From contig CM055315.2 in assembly GCA_029255685.2 (NCBI GenBank), forward strand, positions 78,025,681 through 78,089,680: a stretch of 64,000 nucleotides of DNA, given 5' to 3'. The stretch is from Silene conica. Taxonomy: Eukaryota > Streptophyta > Magnoliopsida > Caryophyllales > Caryophyllaceae. Below the pieces are notes generated by a model that was not told the origin of the DNA, did not search any database, and worked only from the letters and a program-made list of their open reading frames with translations. Shown piece by piece: positions 35,301 to 48,500 of this stretch. Position 1 is the stretch's first letter, and every line of letters begins with the position of its first letter. The position numbers were made by a program, and so were the translations under genes.

Positions 35301-38300
35301 ACTAGTATCTTCTTTTAAGAGAGGTTTCATTGGTCACAGTCGGAGTTTCAGAGATTGTCTATTACAGGATCATCAATACGACAATACGTATGCCATACAA
35401 GCCTAAGGACATAAAAAAATCAGACAAAAAAACCAACTAAACAATGCACAAATACCTTGCTAGGTTGATGCAACATTTTGATACGTCTAGCCTCTTGAAC
35501 CTCCTTTAGTAATTCGTCGTAGTCCTGAAGATATACAAAGCAATATAAAATAGGAGAAACCTATTTTTGAGTTATACAAGAAGTAAACCATCAATGTTAT
35601 TGGATACAATACATGGAAGTTATGGCTAACAATCACATCATCAACTCAAAACAATTGGTTAGCTCCTTGCCGAGCTAAACTTATGCTGTTTCAACAATTT
35701 GGGTTGTATGTCGAACGCCCAATATGTCGAATTTCCAAGACTCAACCCTTAGATATTCAATATATGTGCCAACAAGATGAAACGTTTTTTTTTTTACAAA
35801 ATACTCAACTACGGCGTACAATGGAGTACTTCAGCCTACAGCAGATGCTAAGTAGTAAGAAATCAACCAAATCTGAACTAGAAAAACAAATGCGAAAGCA
35901 GTGATTACTGGACAAAGCTTAGTAAATTCTCAGAAATTAGATTGATGTGCAGCCATAAAAAGGGGTTTCGTCAGACCTGCTTTCCTGAAGCTTTCGACAT
36001 TTGTTCATGTTCTTGTAAGGCTTCTTCTACACGCTGAACTGCTGCTCTAGCATTCTCGATTTCAGAACGAGCAAAACATCTTTCCTCCTCGACAAGCCTT
36101 TTTGCTTCTTCAGAGGCCTAATTGACAGGAACAAAAAGTGATTATAAGCATAGCACTGAAACAATGGTTCGTTATCCGAAGCCAATCATTCAAGTTCGCT
36201 TGTAAAAAGAAAACACTGCCAAGTGTCATGTAATGGACCTAAACACGGTAAATACTACCTAAAAGTTGTGGAACTAGACAATAAGCATTGCTTAGAATAG
36301 TTAGAAATAAATAGCCGAATCACGGTAAAAATTGGTCTCAGTCCTCAGCATACCTGCTTCAAAAAATTTGCTAGCTTTTTCACTTCTTCCTTTTCGTGAA
36401 GTAACTCTCCTTCCCTTTTCGCCAACTGGACAGCCAAAGCTTCAACCTAAAAGATAAACATTAATCTAGTTACGTATATGTGGATATTCTTATACAAAGA
36501 GAGTAGGACATACAATCCTTTTACTTTATATGGTATTCAAAACTTAACTTGCTCTCATCATTATACAACACCCCATGCATAATATGATGCAATTACACAT
36601 AAACCATATTGCAGAAACTTCACTTCAACAAAATTCATCCGTGTATCGAAAATCACATATGATTAACTATTACATTTCATATAAGTAATCACTATCAAAT
36701 ATCAACAGTTAGTTCACGACCTAAACCACCTCAAGTTCACGTAATTCTTTCTGAACAGACACAGCTCTGACTGCTATGAAAGTTCATATTGATTAGACTC
36801 GTCAAACAAATCACTAAGCCGTCACCAGTTGACTTCTTACAAAGGTCTATCAGATCTGCGGAATATGCACGCCCTTCACCACCCAAATATCAGCAGTGAA
36901 TTAAGAAAGACTCGCATATATTTTTCACTCGGGCAATTCCTTAGACCCGTCACACTATTTATTAAGTAGTAAGAAAATAAAGGGGACAATTATCTTGTTC
37001 TCAGCTCTACATTTTTAATACATTCAAGCTACAACAATGATCTCTGAAGATGGAAATAGTTGCCTCCAAAACATGAATTCTCGAAACAGAGTTTATCTAT
37101 CGTGAACCCCTTGGAGTTTTGCAAGACTAATTCAACAATTCCAAGTATTAGGTTTGACCATTAAACCCGTATAGACTACGGATTGATACGATCCTGCTTT
37201 CGCAACAGCAAATTGTAGGCTGGAAAAGCAAATATTAAAACTGTAGAGGAAAAAATTAAACACTTACCATTGAAACCGCTGAATCAACATCATCCTTATT
37301 TTTACCAGTCACACGACCACGTAAGGCTTCCAAAGCATCTCTAAGCTTCTTCAAAAGCACGTGTTTCTCCAAGGAAGCCGCTTCCTTCAGTTTATCCTGC
37401 ATATGAAGAGCATATTTAGGTCCACATTAAAGTTGACACATGATCCCCTTGCATGCTTTTTCGTAGTTTACCACTTCAAGTTGTAACTACTAGAAGAGTT
37501 AGCTATTTAACGGAATGTCATAAGAAAAAAAAGGATCAATTGATCATCAGTATCTTACTTTTGCTATGATCTTTACACAACAACAACAACAACATCAGAG
37601 CCTTAGTCCCAAAATGTTTTGGGGTCGGCTGACATGAATCATCCTTTGGAACCGTCATGAGTGAACTCTCATCTCAACAAGAGAAAAAAGAAAAAAAAGA
37701 AAAAAAAAAACGGAAGTGGAGTGAAACAAAGAAATGAAAGGCAAAGGGGTTTTATAGATTTTAAATCGAACTTATCACATGTATAAAAACCCAAAACAAT
37801 AAATCAAGGATAAAGTTTAAAGTGATTTTGAGAAATGAAGTAAAATTTAATATAAGAGTTTTGGGGGAAAAGTGTAACAAAATCAAAAAGAAAATTTTTT
37901 TTTTAGAAAACTTAACAAAAACATCAAAGGCTAGAAGTCCACATGCTATGATCTTTACACAACCATAATTCGATGCCTGTTAAGTAGGTATAGACCTCAA
38001 ACTTAAAATTTGGTAGGTCACTGATGATGGGGTTACATACGCCAGCACTTCCGGATTTCTACACCACAGTGTAAAGAGAACACCAAAAGCCTCCCATAAA
38101 CTAAGTCTAGCATTAACCTAACGGATCCCGGAACTAAATATTAAACCTTTGCTACTGAAATTAATATAAATAACATACCTCTACCGACAACTTAGCAGCA
38201 GCTGCTAACCCTTTCTCAAATTTGTAGGTAAGATCACGAACTGACATTCGTTTCTGATGATCCAGCAACATTGCAGTCTCCCTAGCGACAATTTCCTTCA

Positions 38301-38457
38301 TCGAAAATGACTTCTGATTATCCTTCACCTCCAACACCTGGTCATTACATCCTAACCTGTAATTGGGAAACCGACTTGACAAGAATGTCACATCAGCAGA
38401 AACAGCCGGCATATTTTCCTTATGCATTGTTGCAAAATCACGTGTAAACCTCGTCAT
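32387..38457 (-). CDS. SCAB: Stomatal closure-related actin-binding protein (SCAB family)
   Basis: Twelve exons on the minus strand: 38179-38457, 37268-37396, 36354-36446, 35977-36117, 35456-35524, 35138-35221, 34337-34517, 33925-34041, 33782-33834, 33446-33580, 32983-33132, 32387-32431. They join without a stop to 491 residues; SCAB1 of Arabidopsis has 496. Residues 1-90 form the conserved N-terminus (MTRFTRDF, then SSRFPNYRLG). Residues about 90-255 are heptad-rich coiled coil. The C-terminal half matches the Ig/PH-like region (IYEIDG, VYAPEPFDVGR, LCGVRGGGNAAAQAL, LLARRFAFDCN). The family bundles F-actin and affects stomatal movement. Start 38457 is preferred because upstream ATGs (38484, 38487) fall before an acceptor (gatgcag). 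Introns hold a MITE (32732-32902 lies in the last intron) and a SINE-like insertion. Confidence 0.93.
32732..32902. mobile_element. MITE with long inverted arms, in the last SCAB intron
   Basis: Arms of about 55 bp fold back (gtgacgggtttatcagtcgc against gagtgatatgcccgtcac). Ends read cacaaattct and, inverted, cagcaagtctt. A near-perfect 9-bp duplication, ttttgttaa/gtttgttaa, flanks it. A relative is at 51694-51888. Confidence 0.75.
37582..37943 (-). mobile_element. SINE-like retroinsertion in SCAB intron 1
   Basis: A 20-bp direct repeat, tgctatgatctttacacaac, flanks the insert (37562-37581 and 37944-37963). On the minus strand the insert ends ...gactaaggctctgatg(ttg)n, the same tail as 56015-56095. 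An A/G-rich tract lies at about 37680-37710. No ORF. Confidence 0.8.
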
Positions 38458-39759
38458 GGTATCGTCTCTCTCACAATGCTGCATCATAGTTCATCAAAGT
38501 GCAGCAATATAAGTACCGGCCGTTACAACATTTCCAACAACCAATCATTAAGACTGTCAAAAATCAACAACTAAGTACTATTATTATAAAGACTTCCCAA
38601 CCAAATCCTCTCAAAATGTGGGTCAATGTTCACCAAACCCAACTCAAACCCTAAATTAATCCAATATCTAACAACCCATCACCCAATTAACACTCCCTTC
38701 TCTTACAAAATCGAAACAACTCAACAAAACCAATTCTATAGATGATAGAACACAATAACATGATCCAAAAAATGGTATTTTTACCAGGGTTCATTACTAG
38801 TATACCATAAGGGGTAAACTAGGGGGGCTGAAATTGAGAGTAAAACCCGTCCTTTTGGATTGAAATTGTCTAAAATGAACTAAACCAAACTGATTTGAAT
38901 CAAATTAAATTGACAAATAAAAATGAACTGTTCCAAACTGAAATTAAATCCCAAAAAAGGGGGCTGATACTGAGGGTAAGACCGCGTTCTTTTGGACTAA
39001 AACCGTCTAAACTGAATTGAATCGAACTTAACTGAAATTAAATCCAAAAAAACAAGGCCGAATACTAGATAATTAATAACATCTGATATAGAACAATACA
39101 ACCCAAGATGAAATCTTTCAGAACATACATTAAGAAATGTCAAAATCAAGTCAACAGAACAATTACATAAATATAAAGCTCTGATTTTTATAAAATTCTA
39201 AGCAAATCAACGTAAATCCTAGCATACCCATTTAAGCTAATGCCATGAACAGTGTATACTCTCAAACAAAACCAAAACAAAACAAAGTATCTCATCCGTT
39301 CCAATTATTTGTTTACTATTAAAACGGTAAATAAATGATTGAGACGGAACGAGTAATCAAAACAAAAGGAAATTGGGCATACGTGATCATGAGAAATTGA
39401 TAATGCTGTGGAAAAATGTGGGTTGTATGAGGATGAATTGAGAGAATGAGAAGGATGAATATGGAGAGTAGAGAGTAGAGACAAGTGGAGTATGAAACTA
39501 TGGAATGTGTTTTCAAAAGGTTAGTTGGATAAAGTTGAGTATCGTGTTTTTTGCACGACATTATTCTTAATCTAAGGATACCTTATACGGAATATATTAT
39601 CGATTTTTTTAACGTGTGCCATTGGGTATATTCTGTATATTAGTAATTAAAATACGAAAAAATTTATAGTATTATATTTTATTAATTAGGGTAAAAACGA
39701 GTTTCAACCTAAGAATCGTATGAGAATATACGGTAACTTTTTCTGCAGCGGATTACTAA
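38458..39759. other. SCAB 5'UTR, probable leader intron and promoter
   Basis: An acceptor at about 38480 suggests an intron in the 5'UTR. The pyrimidine-rich minus-strand stretch at 39380-39560 (ctctactctctactctcc) is a likely first leader exon. Two diverged copies of a sequence with actgaaattaaatcc lie at about 38820-39060. Confidence 0.5.
39282..39352. mobile_element. Short Stowaway-like hairpin
   Basis: Inverted halves ccaattatttgtttac and gtaaataaatgattgagacg pair around a ten-base centre, a typical plant mariner-type MITE remnant. Confidence 0.5.
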
Positions 39760-42121
39760 TCTTCTTTATAAAAGCAACAACCACAGTGCTGACGTGTCAG
39801 CCTGTGGTTAATTGCATATTTTTTTTTATTTTCTTTTATTTTTTAAAGTAAAGGGCCCACCTATTTTTAACAAATTAATTTAGTAGATTTAAAAACAATC
39901 ATTTTAATTGTGCAATACAATATGGAGCAATAAATAAAATTACGAATATATAATCACATAATTTGATATTTATGATTACAGTAAATAAGTAACGAGATCA
40001 ACTAAAAACGCAATCATTTAAACTAATTAAGAAATTGTTGGAATTTGAGAATCGGATCATATTATGTACTCCAAACTAGAACTAGAGAAAACAAAATACT
40101 CCATACTAAGTAAATACGAGTATATAACTTCCAGATTTTAAGATAATTAAATAAATCTTCATATTAAAAAATTAATCAAAGAGGACGACAAAAAAGAAAA
40201 GCACGACGAAAATTTAGAGATTTACTACTAAATTTATAGTTACGGACAATATTAATTAAATCATTTAAATTAAAAGAAAAATGGGGCTCAGAAACAACCA
40301 AATTTGATCTTGAATGACAGCAAACACATAGATAAATGAAAAGAGGAGCATAAAATATGCAAAAGTAAATGGAAAAAAATGCAAAAGCAAAAGATGCAAA
40401 AAATTAATCTTGAGTCTTTTTACTTTTATAGGACAAAATTTTTGGCTTTATTACAAATGTTAAAAAAAATACTTGAGAAGTGAGTGATTTTCTAATGTGC
40501 TAAAACCATAAAATAGTATTTTACAAGAAAATCACATCATATATTATAAATCTAAAACATTGAACTCTTTAAAATGCAATACCAATAGAATAAACTCAAG
40601 ATCGGTAATTTGGGATTATACATCCAAATTAAATAAATCATTGATTAAAATATACAAACTCGAAATTTCTTTAGCTAGATATATAGATATAGATACATTG
40701 CTGAATTAATTTGTGTACAAATTGGAAGTTATTAGTGTAGAAGAAAGAAATGGAACCCTGGAATATTGGAATTAAAAGGGAGCGGCGGAAGCGAGGATTA
40801 AAGAATGAGAAGGTTTATGAAAAGAGTGATTTCATAATGAGAATTTGGGTTAGATAAATAGAAATTTATGAATGATATAATATTAAGGTTTACTTTTTAT
40901 TTACTATATATTTATATGATGATATCAATATTTAACAATTCAATTAAATAGTTCTAAACATGTATACGCCACAATTTTTATTTCTGTTATGTTTTCCTAA
41001 TTGACATATTATAATACTCTTTTCCATTTATATGTTGTTTACATTGCTTCAAAGTTAATTTTTAGAATCTTACATAGTTACATGCATGAAAATTTGAAGG
41101 GTGCTTATGTTGTTGTAAATATACATATATCCTATAAATGAACTTCAGTTGGATATATCGAACAAGAAAAATATAAAAACATATGACGAATTAAAGAGAA
41201 CATGTTAGATGTACTAAATGGAAAAGAGATAAAATAATAAAATTTTTAAAACCTACACGATTCAAAATTTTCATTGTCCGCGTATGAGTTAGATTAAATG
41301 AAAAACAGTTTTTAACGTTTGCACGGGCTTACAACTCTATTAAAACATGTCCAATTTTAAAAACCATTTTTTATCCGAATAGATTTTGTCTCACTTAAAC
41401 GTAATAAAATAAAGTAAAACTCAAATTTGATTAACTAAGGCGATGTATCACACTATAACAACTGCTTAACAAACCGAGAATCATTTACGTTAATTGAAAA
41501 TGTAATTTTTTATTCAATTCTAAAAACTTAAATATGATTTTATTTTTTTATTTAATAAAGGTAGAAACTAGAAAGATTTAAAACTTTATTTCTAAAGACA
41601 ATTAACTTTAGGTGAAGATAATTAATTAATATAAAAAAAATCTAAAATAATATTGATTTTTGTATAATAACATATCGGAAACAACGTATACTTTAAATAT
41701 CACTGAACAAAACATTTAGCATAATAACACATTCGAAATATATGTGATTCATGATATTCCATGAGCAAAGGTTTGGGCTGAATATTTTAATTTGCGATAA
41801 CGTAGTGTATAAAGAAAATTTCGAAAAATTATAGTACAATTTACTACTTATGATTATACACTATAATAGTTCATTGTTTTTTTTTCTTTGAAATTTGACT
41901 ATCGTTGTTATGTTTGATATATGACTATATAAATAACAGATTTATTATTGTTATATTTTAGATACGCTTGATAGGTACAAATTTGGTAATGGTAAATGAA
42001 ATTATAACACACATAGAGAGCAAAATATGAGTTCAATTAAAAAGTAACTACCCTTAATAACACGCTTTGCAAAAATATCCTAAATAACAAATCCGTGCAA
42101 TTTGCACGGGTTTAAAACTAG
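39760..42121 (+). mobile_element. Non-autonomous Helitron
   Basis: The element starts TCTTCTTTATAAAAG after a host A and ends CTAG before a host T. A terminal hairpin, CCGTGCAA/TTGCACGG with a one-base loop (42093-42109), lies 12 bases before the end. These are the standard Helitron landmarks: A^T insertion, 5' TC, 3' hairpin plus CTRR, no target duplication. The 2.36-kb interior is AT-rich and lacks Rep/helicase or recognisable host exons. Confidence 0.85.
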
Positions 42122-43739
42122 TACATACTCTGAAGACACACATTAGAAAACCGATATATTATTGTTTAAAACCGTCTTTTATGTAAAAAATTGACTTGTG
42201 AAAATGAAGTGTGTTTAAATTGGTTAATGGAAGTTTAAATAAGGGTTTATTTGTGACAATTTAAGTCCTTCATTATTAAAAAAAAAATAAAAGTTACTCT
42301 ATTATTATAATATTTAAAACTTTGTAATAATAATTACTCTCAAAAAAACTTTGTAATAATTAATTAAATCTAAAATATTAAGTTTTGGAGGTACGGTAAT
42401 TTGTAGAAGAGGGAAAGCAATTTGACAATATGACAAGTTGAACAAGAAAAGTCGTTTTCGTATCCTCTTTTAGTTGAAGACTAGTTGTTGTATGGCGCGC
42501 TTCGCGTGCCATACCCCAAGATAGTTATATTAGGATAGTTTGATTCCCTTAACGTAGCAAGCTCACTAAAGGCGCTACAATAATAAACACGCGCAATTGA
42601 GACTGTTTTTTCTTTGTGACCGTCTTTATAAAAGGTCTAACCGCTATTTAGAGTCAGAATCATTAAAAAAAATTCATTTGTGGTAGTTTAATTTGTATGT
42701 GAAATATTGGATCCATATTCATCAAGTTTGTATCGATATAGACCGGAGTTTTCTTTTTCGAATGACATAATTGGAGTAAAAAAAAAGGGAGTCCAAAATT
42801 TTTATCATGACTTGTAAAAATCTAAGTTTTGGCATTCAATAAAAATGCTCTTAGGATAATGTGCGCTCATGTCCTAATTTTTGTCCGACATCAAAATTAA
42901 GATTGAATTATGTTATAGCTAAAATTTTGTAAGAATGTTGGCAAATTATGAAATTAACTACACGACTTTTTGAAAACTACTTAAAATTGAGAGAGTGCAT
43001 TTTAAAAATGGCTTTTGTTCAATGGCATTGTAAAAATCTTGGTGTAGGTTGATACACACGATACTCCAAGTATTTTAAATCGGTGCTATTTGGTGTCCTA
43101 CTTTTTTTATGTGTATATTACATATTGATCGAAGCATAGCAATAGTTTTTGACTAACGACCATCTAATTGATCTTTATTATTCGGCCATGCTAATTGCTA
43201 TATTGCTATTGGTAAAGTTCCAAAATTTTTCGAGATCTACATTCCCACATATGCGATCTTTATTTAGAAAAACAGAACAAAATTACACTAACTACAAAAT
43301 GAAGTTGTGCTTGATCACGCAGCTACCCACAAAACCTACGGATGACCTTGATAGAGTTCATTACTACTCTCTTACACATGACCTTGATAGAGTTCATTTG
43401 TATCATAACTGAGATTTTTTTCTTTTCGTTTTTGTCACACTACCTTAACATCGGGAAGGGACATTAATACCAAACAAAAATAATCAGTCATTAGATAATT
43501 GTAGAATGAACGACATGCACCAAATATATAAAAAATAGCATATTACAAGTAAACCCCTGAACCCAATTGAGTAGCGGCTATTACCTAGCAAAAATATTAA
43601 TGTCCATATTTTTCATCCATGCGTCTTTTACATTGAATTTGAACATTTACATATGCATAAAGTTGTACTTTTTATTAGGAATGCTAGACCTCCCAACAGA
43701 TGTTGAAGGACCCTAGGAGACTCCATATGACTCTAATAT
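42122..43739. other. Intergenic with a second Helitron terminus
   Basis: Apart from the Helitron-type end at 42481, no gene is visible. A 33-bp duplication (ccttgatagagttcatt twice) lies at about 43342-43400. Confidence 0.5.
42481..42520 (-). mobile_element. Helitron 3' terminus on the minus strand
   Basis: The minus strand reads a hairpin (tggcacgcgaagcgcgcca) followed by tacaacaaCTAG and then T, the usual 3' end. The matching 5' TC end to the right was not found, so size is unknown. Confidence 0.6.
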
Positions 43740-44469
43740 TAGGGTTGGCAATGGGAAGGGTCTGGGTAGGGTCCATCAAGATCCAGACCCGACCCTTAGG
43801 CACATACCTTAGACCCATACCTGAATCATACCCAAAAGGGTCTGAAATTAATGGACCCATACCCGACCCAGAGGGTCCGGTTCTGGGTAGGGTCTACCCT
43901 AAGGTCTGCTTTTTTCTTTGACAAAACAATTTTTTCCCTAAATTATATCATTTACCTAGTGTCCAGCAAGATCCGGACCCGTCCCTTAGGAACGTACCTT
44001 AGACCCATACCTGACCCATACCCGAAAGGGTATGAAATTAATGGACCCATACCCGACCCAGAGGGTCCGGTTCTGGGTAGGGTCTACCCTAGGGTCTGCT
44101 TTTTTCTTTGACAAAACAATCATTTACCTAGTGCCCAAACTTATCATTTTCATCAATTTCCTCTTTATTCTTATTGGTTATTTAAATACGCATATAATAT
44201 ATTAGTGATAACTAAAAAAGGTTGTATGTATGTGTGTATTATTTGAGTTATTGACATTGGTATGCGTGTTTTTAAAAAGTGAAAAATAAATATAAGAGTC
44301 TAAGGGTCGGGTAGGGTCCTAACACCAAGATCCGGACCCGGTCCCGATGTTTTTTTATATCATACCCGATCCATACCCGAGTGGATCTCAAAAATTCAGA
44401 CCCATACCCGACCCATTAGGGTCCGACCCTTAGGGTTTGGGTTGGGTACCCGACCCACTGTCATTCCTA
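43740..44469. mobile_element. hAT-like MITE with internal duplication
   Basis: Ends tagggttggcaatggg and, inverted, taggaatgacagtgggtcg. Flanks carry gactctaa and gactctat (43729-43736, 44470-44477), with three extra bases on the left. Two copies of a 180-195 bp segment rich in gacccatacc words lie at about 43769-43962 and 43963-44140. Short ORFs there are repeat artefacts. Confidence 0.7.
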
Positions 44470-45022
44470 GACTCTATGCATAAAATTGTACTTTTTACCT
44501 GGTGAATTAGGTCAATACGATTTTGCTCAAGCTGTTAAACTTCGACCTTGAGCTCTTCCATTTCATTTAGAGAAGCGGCTATACCTATGATTAGGAACAA
44601 CAAATAACCGGCAAAAAAATGACAATAACATATCCCATTAATAATCATGGTCCCTCTCGTTTCACTTCTCCTGCACATGTATGTACAATGATTATATGAA
44701 CCATGGCTGACAATATTTACGTGATTTAAAATTAATGTAGTAGGTATTATGGAGTAAAACAATGTATAAACACATGGCTACTCCATCGTTTCATTTTTCC
44801 ATCCTAGCCTTCTCATGTGTGTATATATATGGAGTTGGATTTATTACTTCCCCAAATATCCATCAAAATAATTTTAGGACAAAGGCCTACTTGGTTATCA
44901 CCACTTATGAAGCAATGTTTTCTCAATTTTGTTTTTATGAAGTTCTACTTCCTCAACGTAGTTTTATTCTACGACGAATTTCATCACTCGTTCACAAGCG
45001 CCGGGAAAAAATAAGGCGATTT
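44470..45022. other. Spacer before the Gypsy element
   Basis: Short frames at 44762-45025 are unrecognised and have no coding support. Confidence 0.5.
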
Positions 45023-45524
45023 TGATACGATTTTACAGCGGAAAATAAAACGGACGAGATAAATGATTAACGAACTAGACCTATAGCTCGAAAACCGTGA
45101 GCCAAACCAAGACCTATTGATTTAAGACTCGAAATACTACGCAAGAAAACGCGATCTTACGAAGTAAACAAACTGCACGCAACAATTTGAGAGAAGAGAC
45201 GAACTTTGGGTTTTAATTCTGATTGATGATTTAAAAATAACAGAAAAGAAAGAGCTATAAATAGCCGAATACAACAGGCATTGAAAAGCCATACATTAAT
45301 GAAAGTTGATTAAACCAAAAGAAGAAGTAGGAAATTGGTCCCTTAATCAAAGAAGGGCTGGCAGCATCTCCTCGGCAATTGATGACAACATTCAATTAAT
45401 TCCAACCCATGAACACTGACAAACAAATTGAATTCTTGGCACAAAAAACTGAGTTGGAGTTTGGAGAACTTCTGATTGGAAATTGAAAGTCGAAAACAGA
45501 GCAGCTGGCAAAGAACCCGTATCA
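45023..45524 (-). repeat. 3' LTR of the Gypsy element
   Basis: 502 bp with TG...CA ends. It contains the last 44 codons and stop of the polyprotein. Confidence 0.95.
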
Positions 45525-48500
45525 TCTCCTCCCTCTTGAAAGGGAATTGTCCTCAATTCAGCAAGTCCGTCATCGTCTACAAAAGGCGTGAGGTCGCCTA
45601 TATTGAAAGTGGCGTGGACTCCGTATTCTCCGGGCAGCTCAACTTGGTAAGCGTTGTCATTAATTCGTTTGGTAATTGCATAGGGACCTTCCGCACGAGG
45701 CATTAACTTGTTCTTCCGCTTGCTCGGAAATCGTTCCTTCCTTAAGTTAACCCAAACTAAATCACCTTCTTTGAAAATTCGGGTTTTCCTGTTTTTATTG
45801 GCCCTGCGTTGGTACTCAGTGTTCACGGTTTCAATTCTCTTCCGAACATCCTCATGAAGTTTCAGCATCGCTTTTACCTTAGATTCCGCATCTCGGTGTA
45901 CTAGCTCGTCTTTAGGCATAGGAATTAAATCCAATGGTATGAAGGGATTGACTCCGTATACTACCTCAAAGGGTGAACGACCCGTTGCATAAGTCGGGGA
46001 TCGGTTGTATGCAAATTCGGCGAGGGACAGCTTTACATCCCAGTCTTTTTGTGTACGACTCACCATTCCCCGTAAGAGCACACCCACGGTTCGATTTGTG
46101 ACCTCCGTTTGACCGTCAGTTTGTGGGTGATGGGAAGTGCTAAAAAGTAATTTGGTGCCAACCTTCCGCCACAAGGTATTCCAAAAATAGCTCAGAAATT
46201 TCGAGTCCCTATCCGAAACGATTGTCTTGGGAATGCCGTGAAGTCTCACAATTTCTCGATAGTATAAATCTGCCACATTACCGGCATCGTCGGTTTTATG
46301 ACACGCAACAAAATGAGCCATTTTTGAAAATCGGTCCACCACTACCATTATGGCGTCTTTGCCACGCTGAGTTCGAGGCAAGGCGACTATGAAATCCATA
46401 GAAACGTCTTCCCAAGGTCTAATAGGAACTGGTAACGGCGTGTACAAACCCGACTTGAATGAACTTTTGGCCATGTGACAAGAGATGCATTTACTTACAA
46501 TTTTTGTGACATCACCCAACATTTTGGGCCAGAAAAAATGTTCTTTTAATACCTCTAATGTCTTCGTGATTCCAAAATGGCCTGCTAAACCGCCACTGTG
46601 TGCTTCCTGTATGAGCAATTCTCGGATCGGATGCCTCGGAACACAAAAATGATTGCCTTTGAATAGGAAACCTTCTTGAATCATGAAATCGTTAAATACC
46701 CCAACTTTGCTCTTCTTGAAAATCTCACCAAAATCAGTGTCTTTGGCATAAAAAATTTTTAACGATTCGAAACCCAAAAGCTTCACATCCAGGACTGCTA
46801 GTAATGCTACTCGCCGGGATAAAGCATCAGCCACGATGTTACTCCGCCCCTCTTTATATTTTGACGACAAATGAAATGATTGTAAGAACTCGACCCATTT
46901 GGCGTGCCTAGGACTCAATTTTTGTTGTCCATTAATATACTTCAACGACTCATGATCGGAATGTAGAATAAAGTGACTCGGGCGCAGATAGTGGTTCCAA
47001 TGACTCAAAGCTCTCACGATAGCGTAAAATTCCTTGTCATAGGTACAATAGTTCAATCGGGCACCGCTCAATTTTTCCGAAAAGTAAGCCACAGGCCGGC
47101 CTCCTTGAATTAATACCGCCCCAATTCCGACCCCACTTGCATCACACTCAACCTCAAAAGGTTGCGAAAAATCCGGTAAGGCTAACAACGGTGCACTACA
47201 CAGACGGTTCTTAATCAATTCGAAAGCCTCTTGAGCTTCTTTAGTCCATTCGAACACCCCCCTCTTCAAACAATTCGTAATTGGGCTGGTAATGCTGCTA
47301 AAATTGCGTATAAAACGCCTATAAAATGATGCAAGGCCATGGAAAGAACGTACCTCACTAACGGTTTTGGGACTCGGCCAAGTTTTGATCGCCTCGATTT
47401 TAGTCGGGTCCACAGCTACTCCTTTACTCGAAACTATATAACCCAAGAATATTATTCTGTCCACAAGGAAGGAACACTTTTCTTCTTTTGCAAATAATTG
47501 TTGAGTTCGTAATATATCGAAAACCCGCCTCAAATGACCCATGTGCTCCTCCTTATTTCTACTGTAGATTAAAATGTCATCCAAATAGACCACCACGAAC
47601 TTGCCCAAGCATGGTTTTAAGACCTCGTTCATCAATCGCATAAAGGTACTCGGGGCATTAGTGAGACCGAAAGGCATCACGGTCCACTCGTATAACCCGT
47701 GTTTTGTTTTGAAAGCGGTCTTCCATTCATCCCCCTCTCGCATCCTTATTTGATGATATCCGCTACGCAGATCAATTTTAGAAAAAACAGTTGAGCCGTG
47801 GAGCTCGTCGAGCATGTCGTCAAGTCTAGGAATCGGGAATCGGTACTTGATAGTAATATTGTTCACGGCCCGACTATCCACACACATACGCCATGATCCG
47901 TCCTTTTTAGGGACCAATAAGACGGGAACAGCGCATGGACTCATGCTTTCCCTCACATAACCGCGGTCAAGTAGCTCATCAATTTGGCGTTGGAGTTCCT
48001 TAGTTTCGACTGGGTTGCAACGGTATGGTGCTTTATTTGGTATAGAGGCTCCTGGAATTAGATCAATCTGGTGTTCTATTCCCCGAATAGGAGGTAACCC
48101 CGGTGGTAGTTCTATCGGGAAAATATCTCGATATTCCTTCAACAACTTGCTGACTTCAGTGTTTGAGTTGGAGTCTGATTCTTCTGGAAGCCTGTCACTG
48201 GAAACTAACAAATATATTAAATTTCCTTGATTCAAAACTTGTTTAATTTCTCTTTCACTGATTAGCAAAGAGTGGCTAGTTTTCTTCCGAGTTTGAACCG
48301 TCATGGTACGAACCGAGTCAGCCGACATTGGTTTTAACACGATTCTCTTGCCCTTATCTCGTAATTCGTATTCATTGCTCCTACCCTTATGTGTGACATC
48401 TCGATCGAATTGCCAAGGACGACCCAACAGAATATGACACGCATCCATAGGAATTACGTCACATATAACTTCATCGACATAGGACCCCATCGTCAAACCC

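Noticed and set aside
38458..38487. Upstream ATGs at 38484 and 38487 as the SCAB start
   Set aside because: They lie before a good splice acceptor (gatgcag) and the family begins at MTR (38457).
43149..43412. 87-codon plus-strand ORF
   Set aside because: AT-rich with an internal 33-bp duplication; no motif and no gene context.
43700..44111. Proline-rich ORFs
   Set aside because: They lie within the duplicated segment of a hAT-like MITE.
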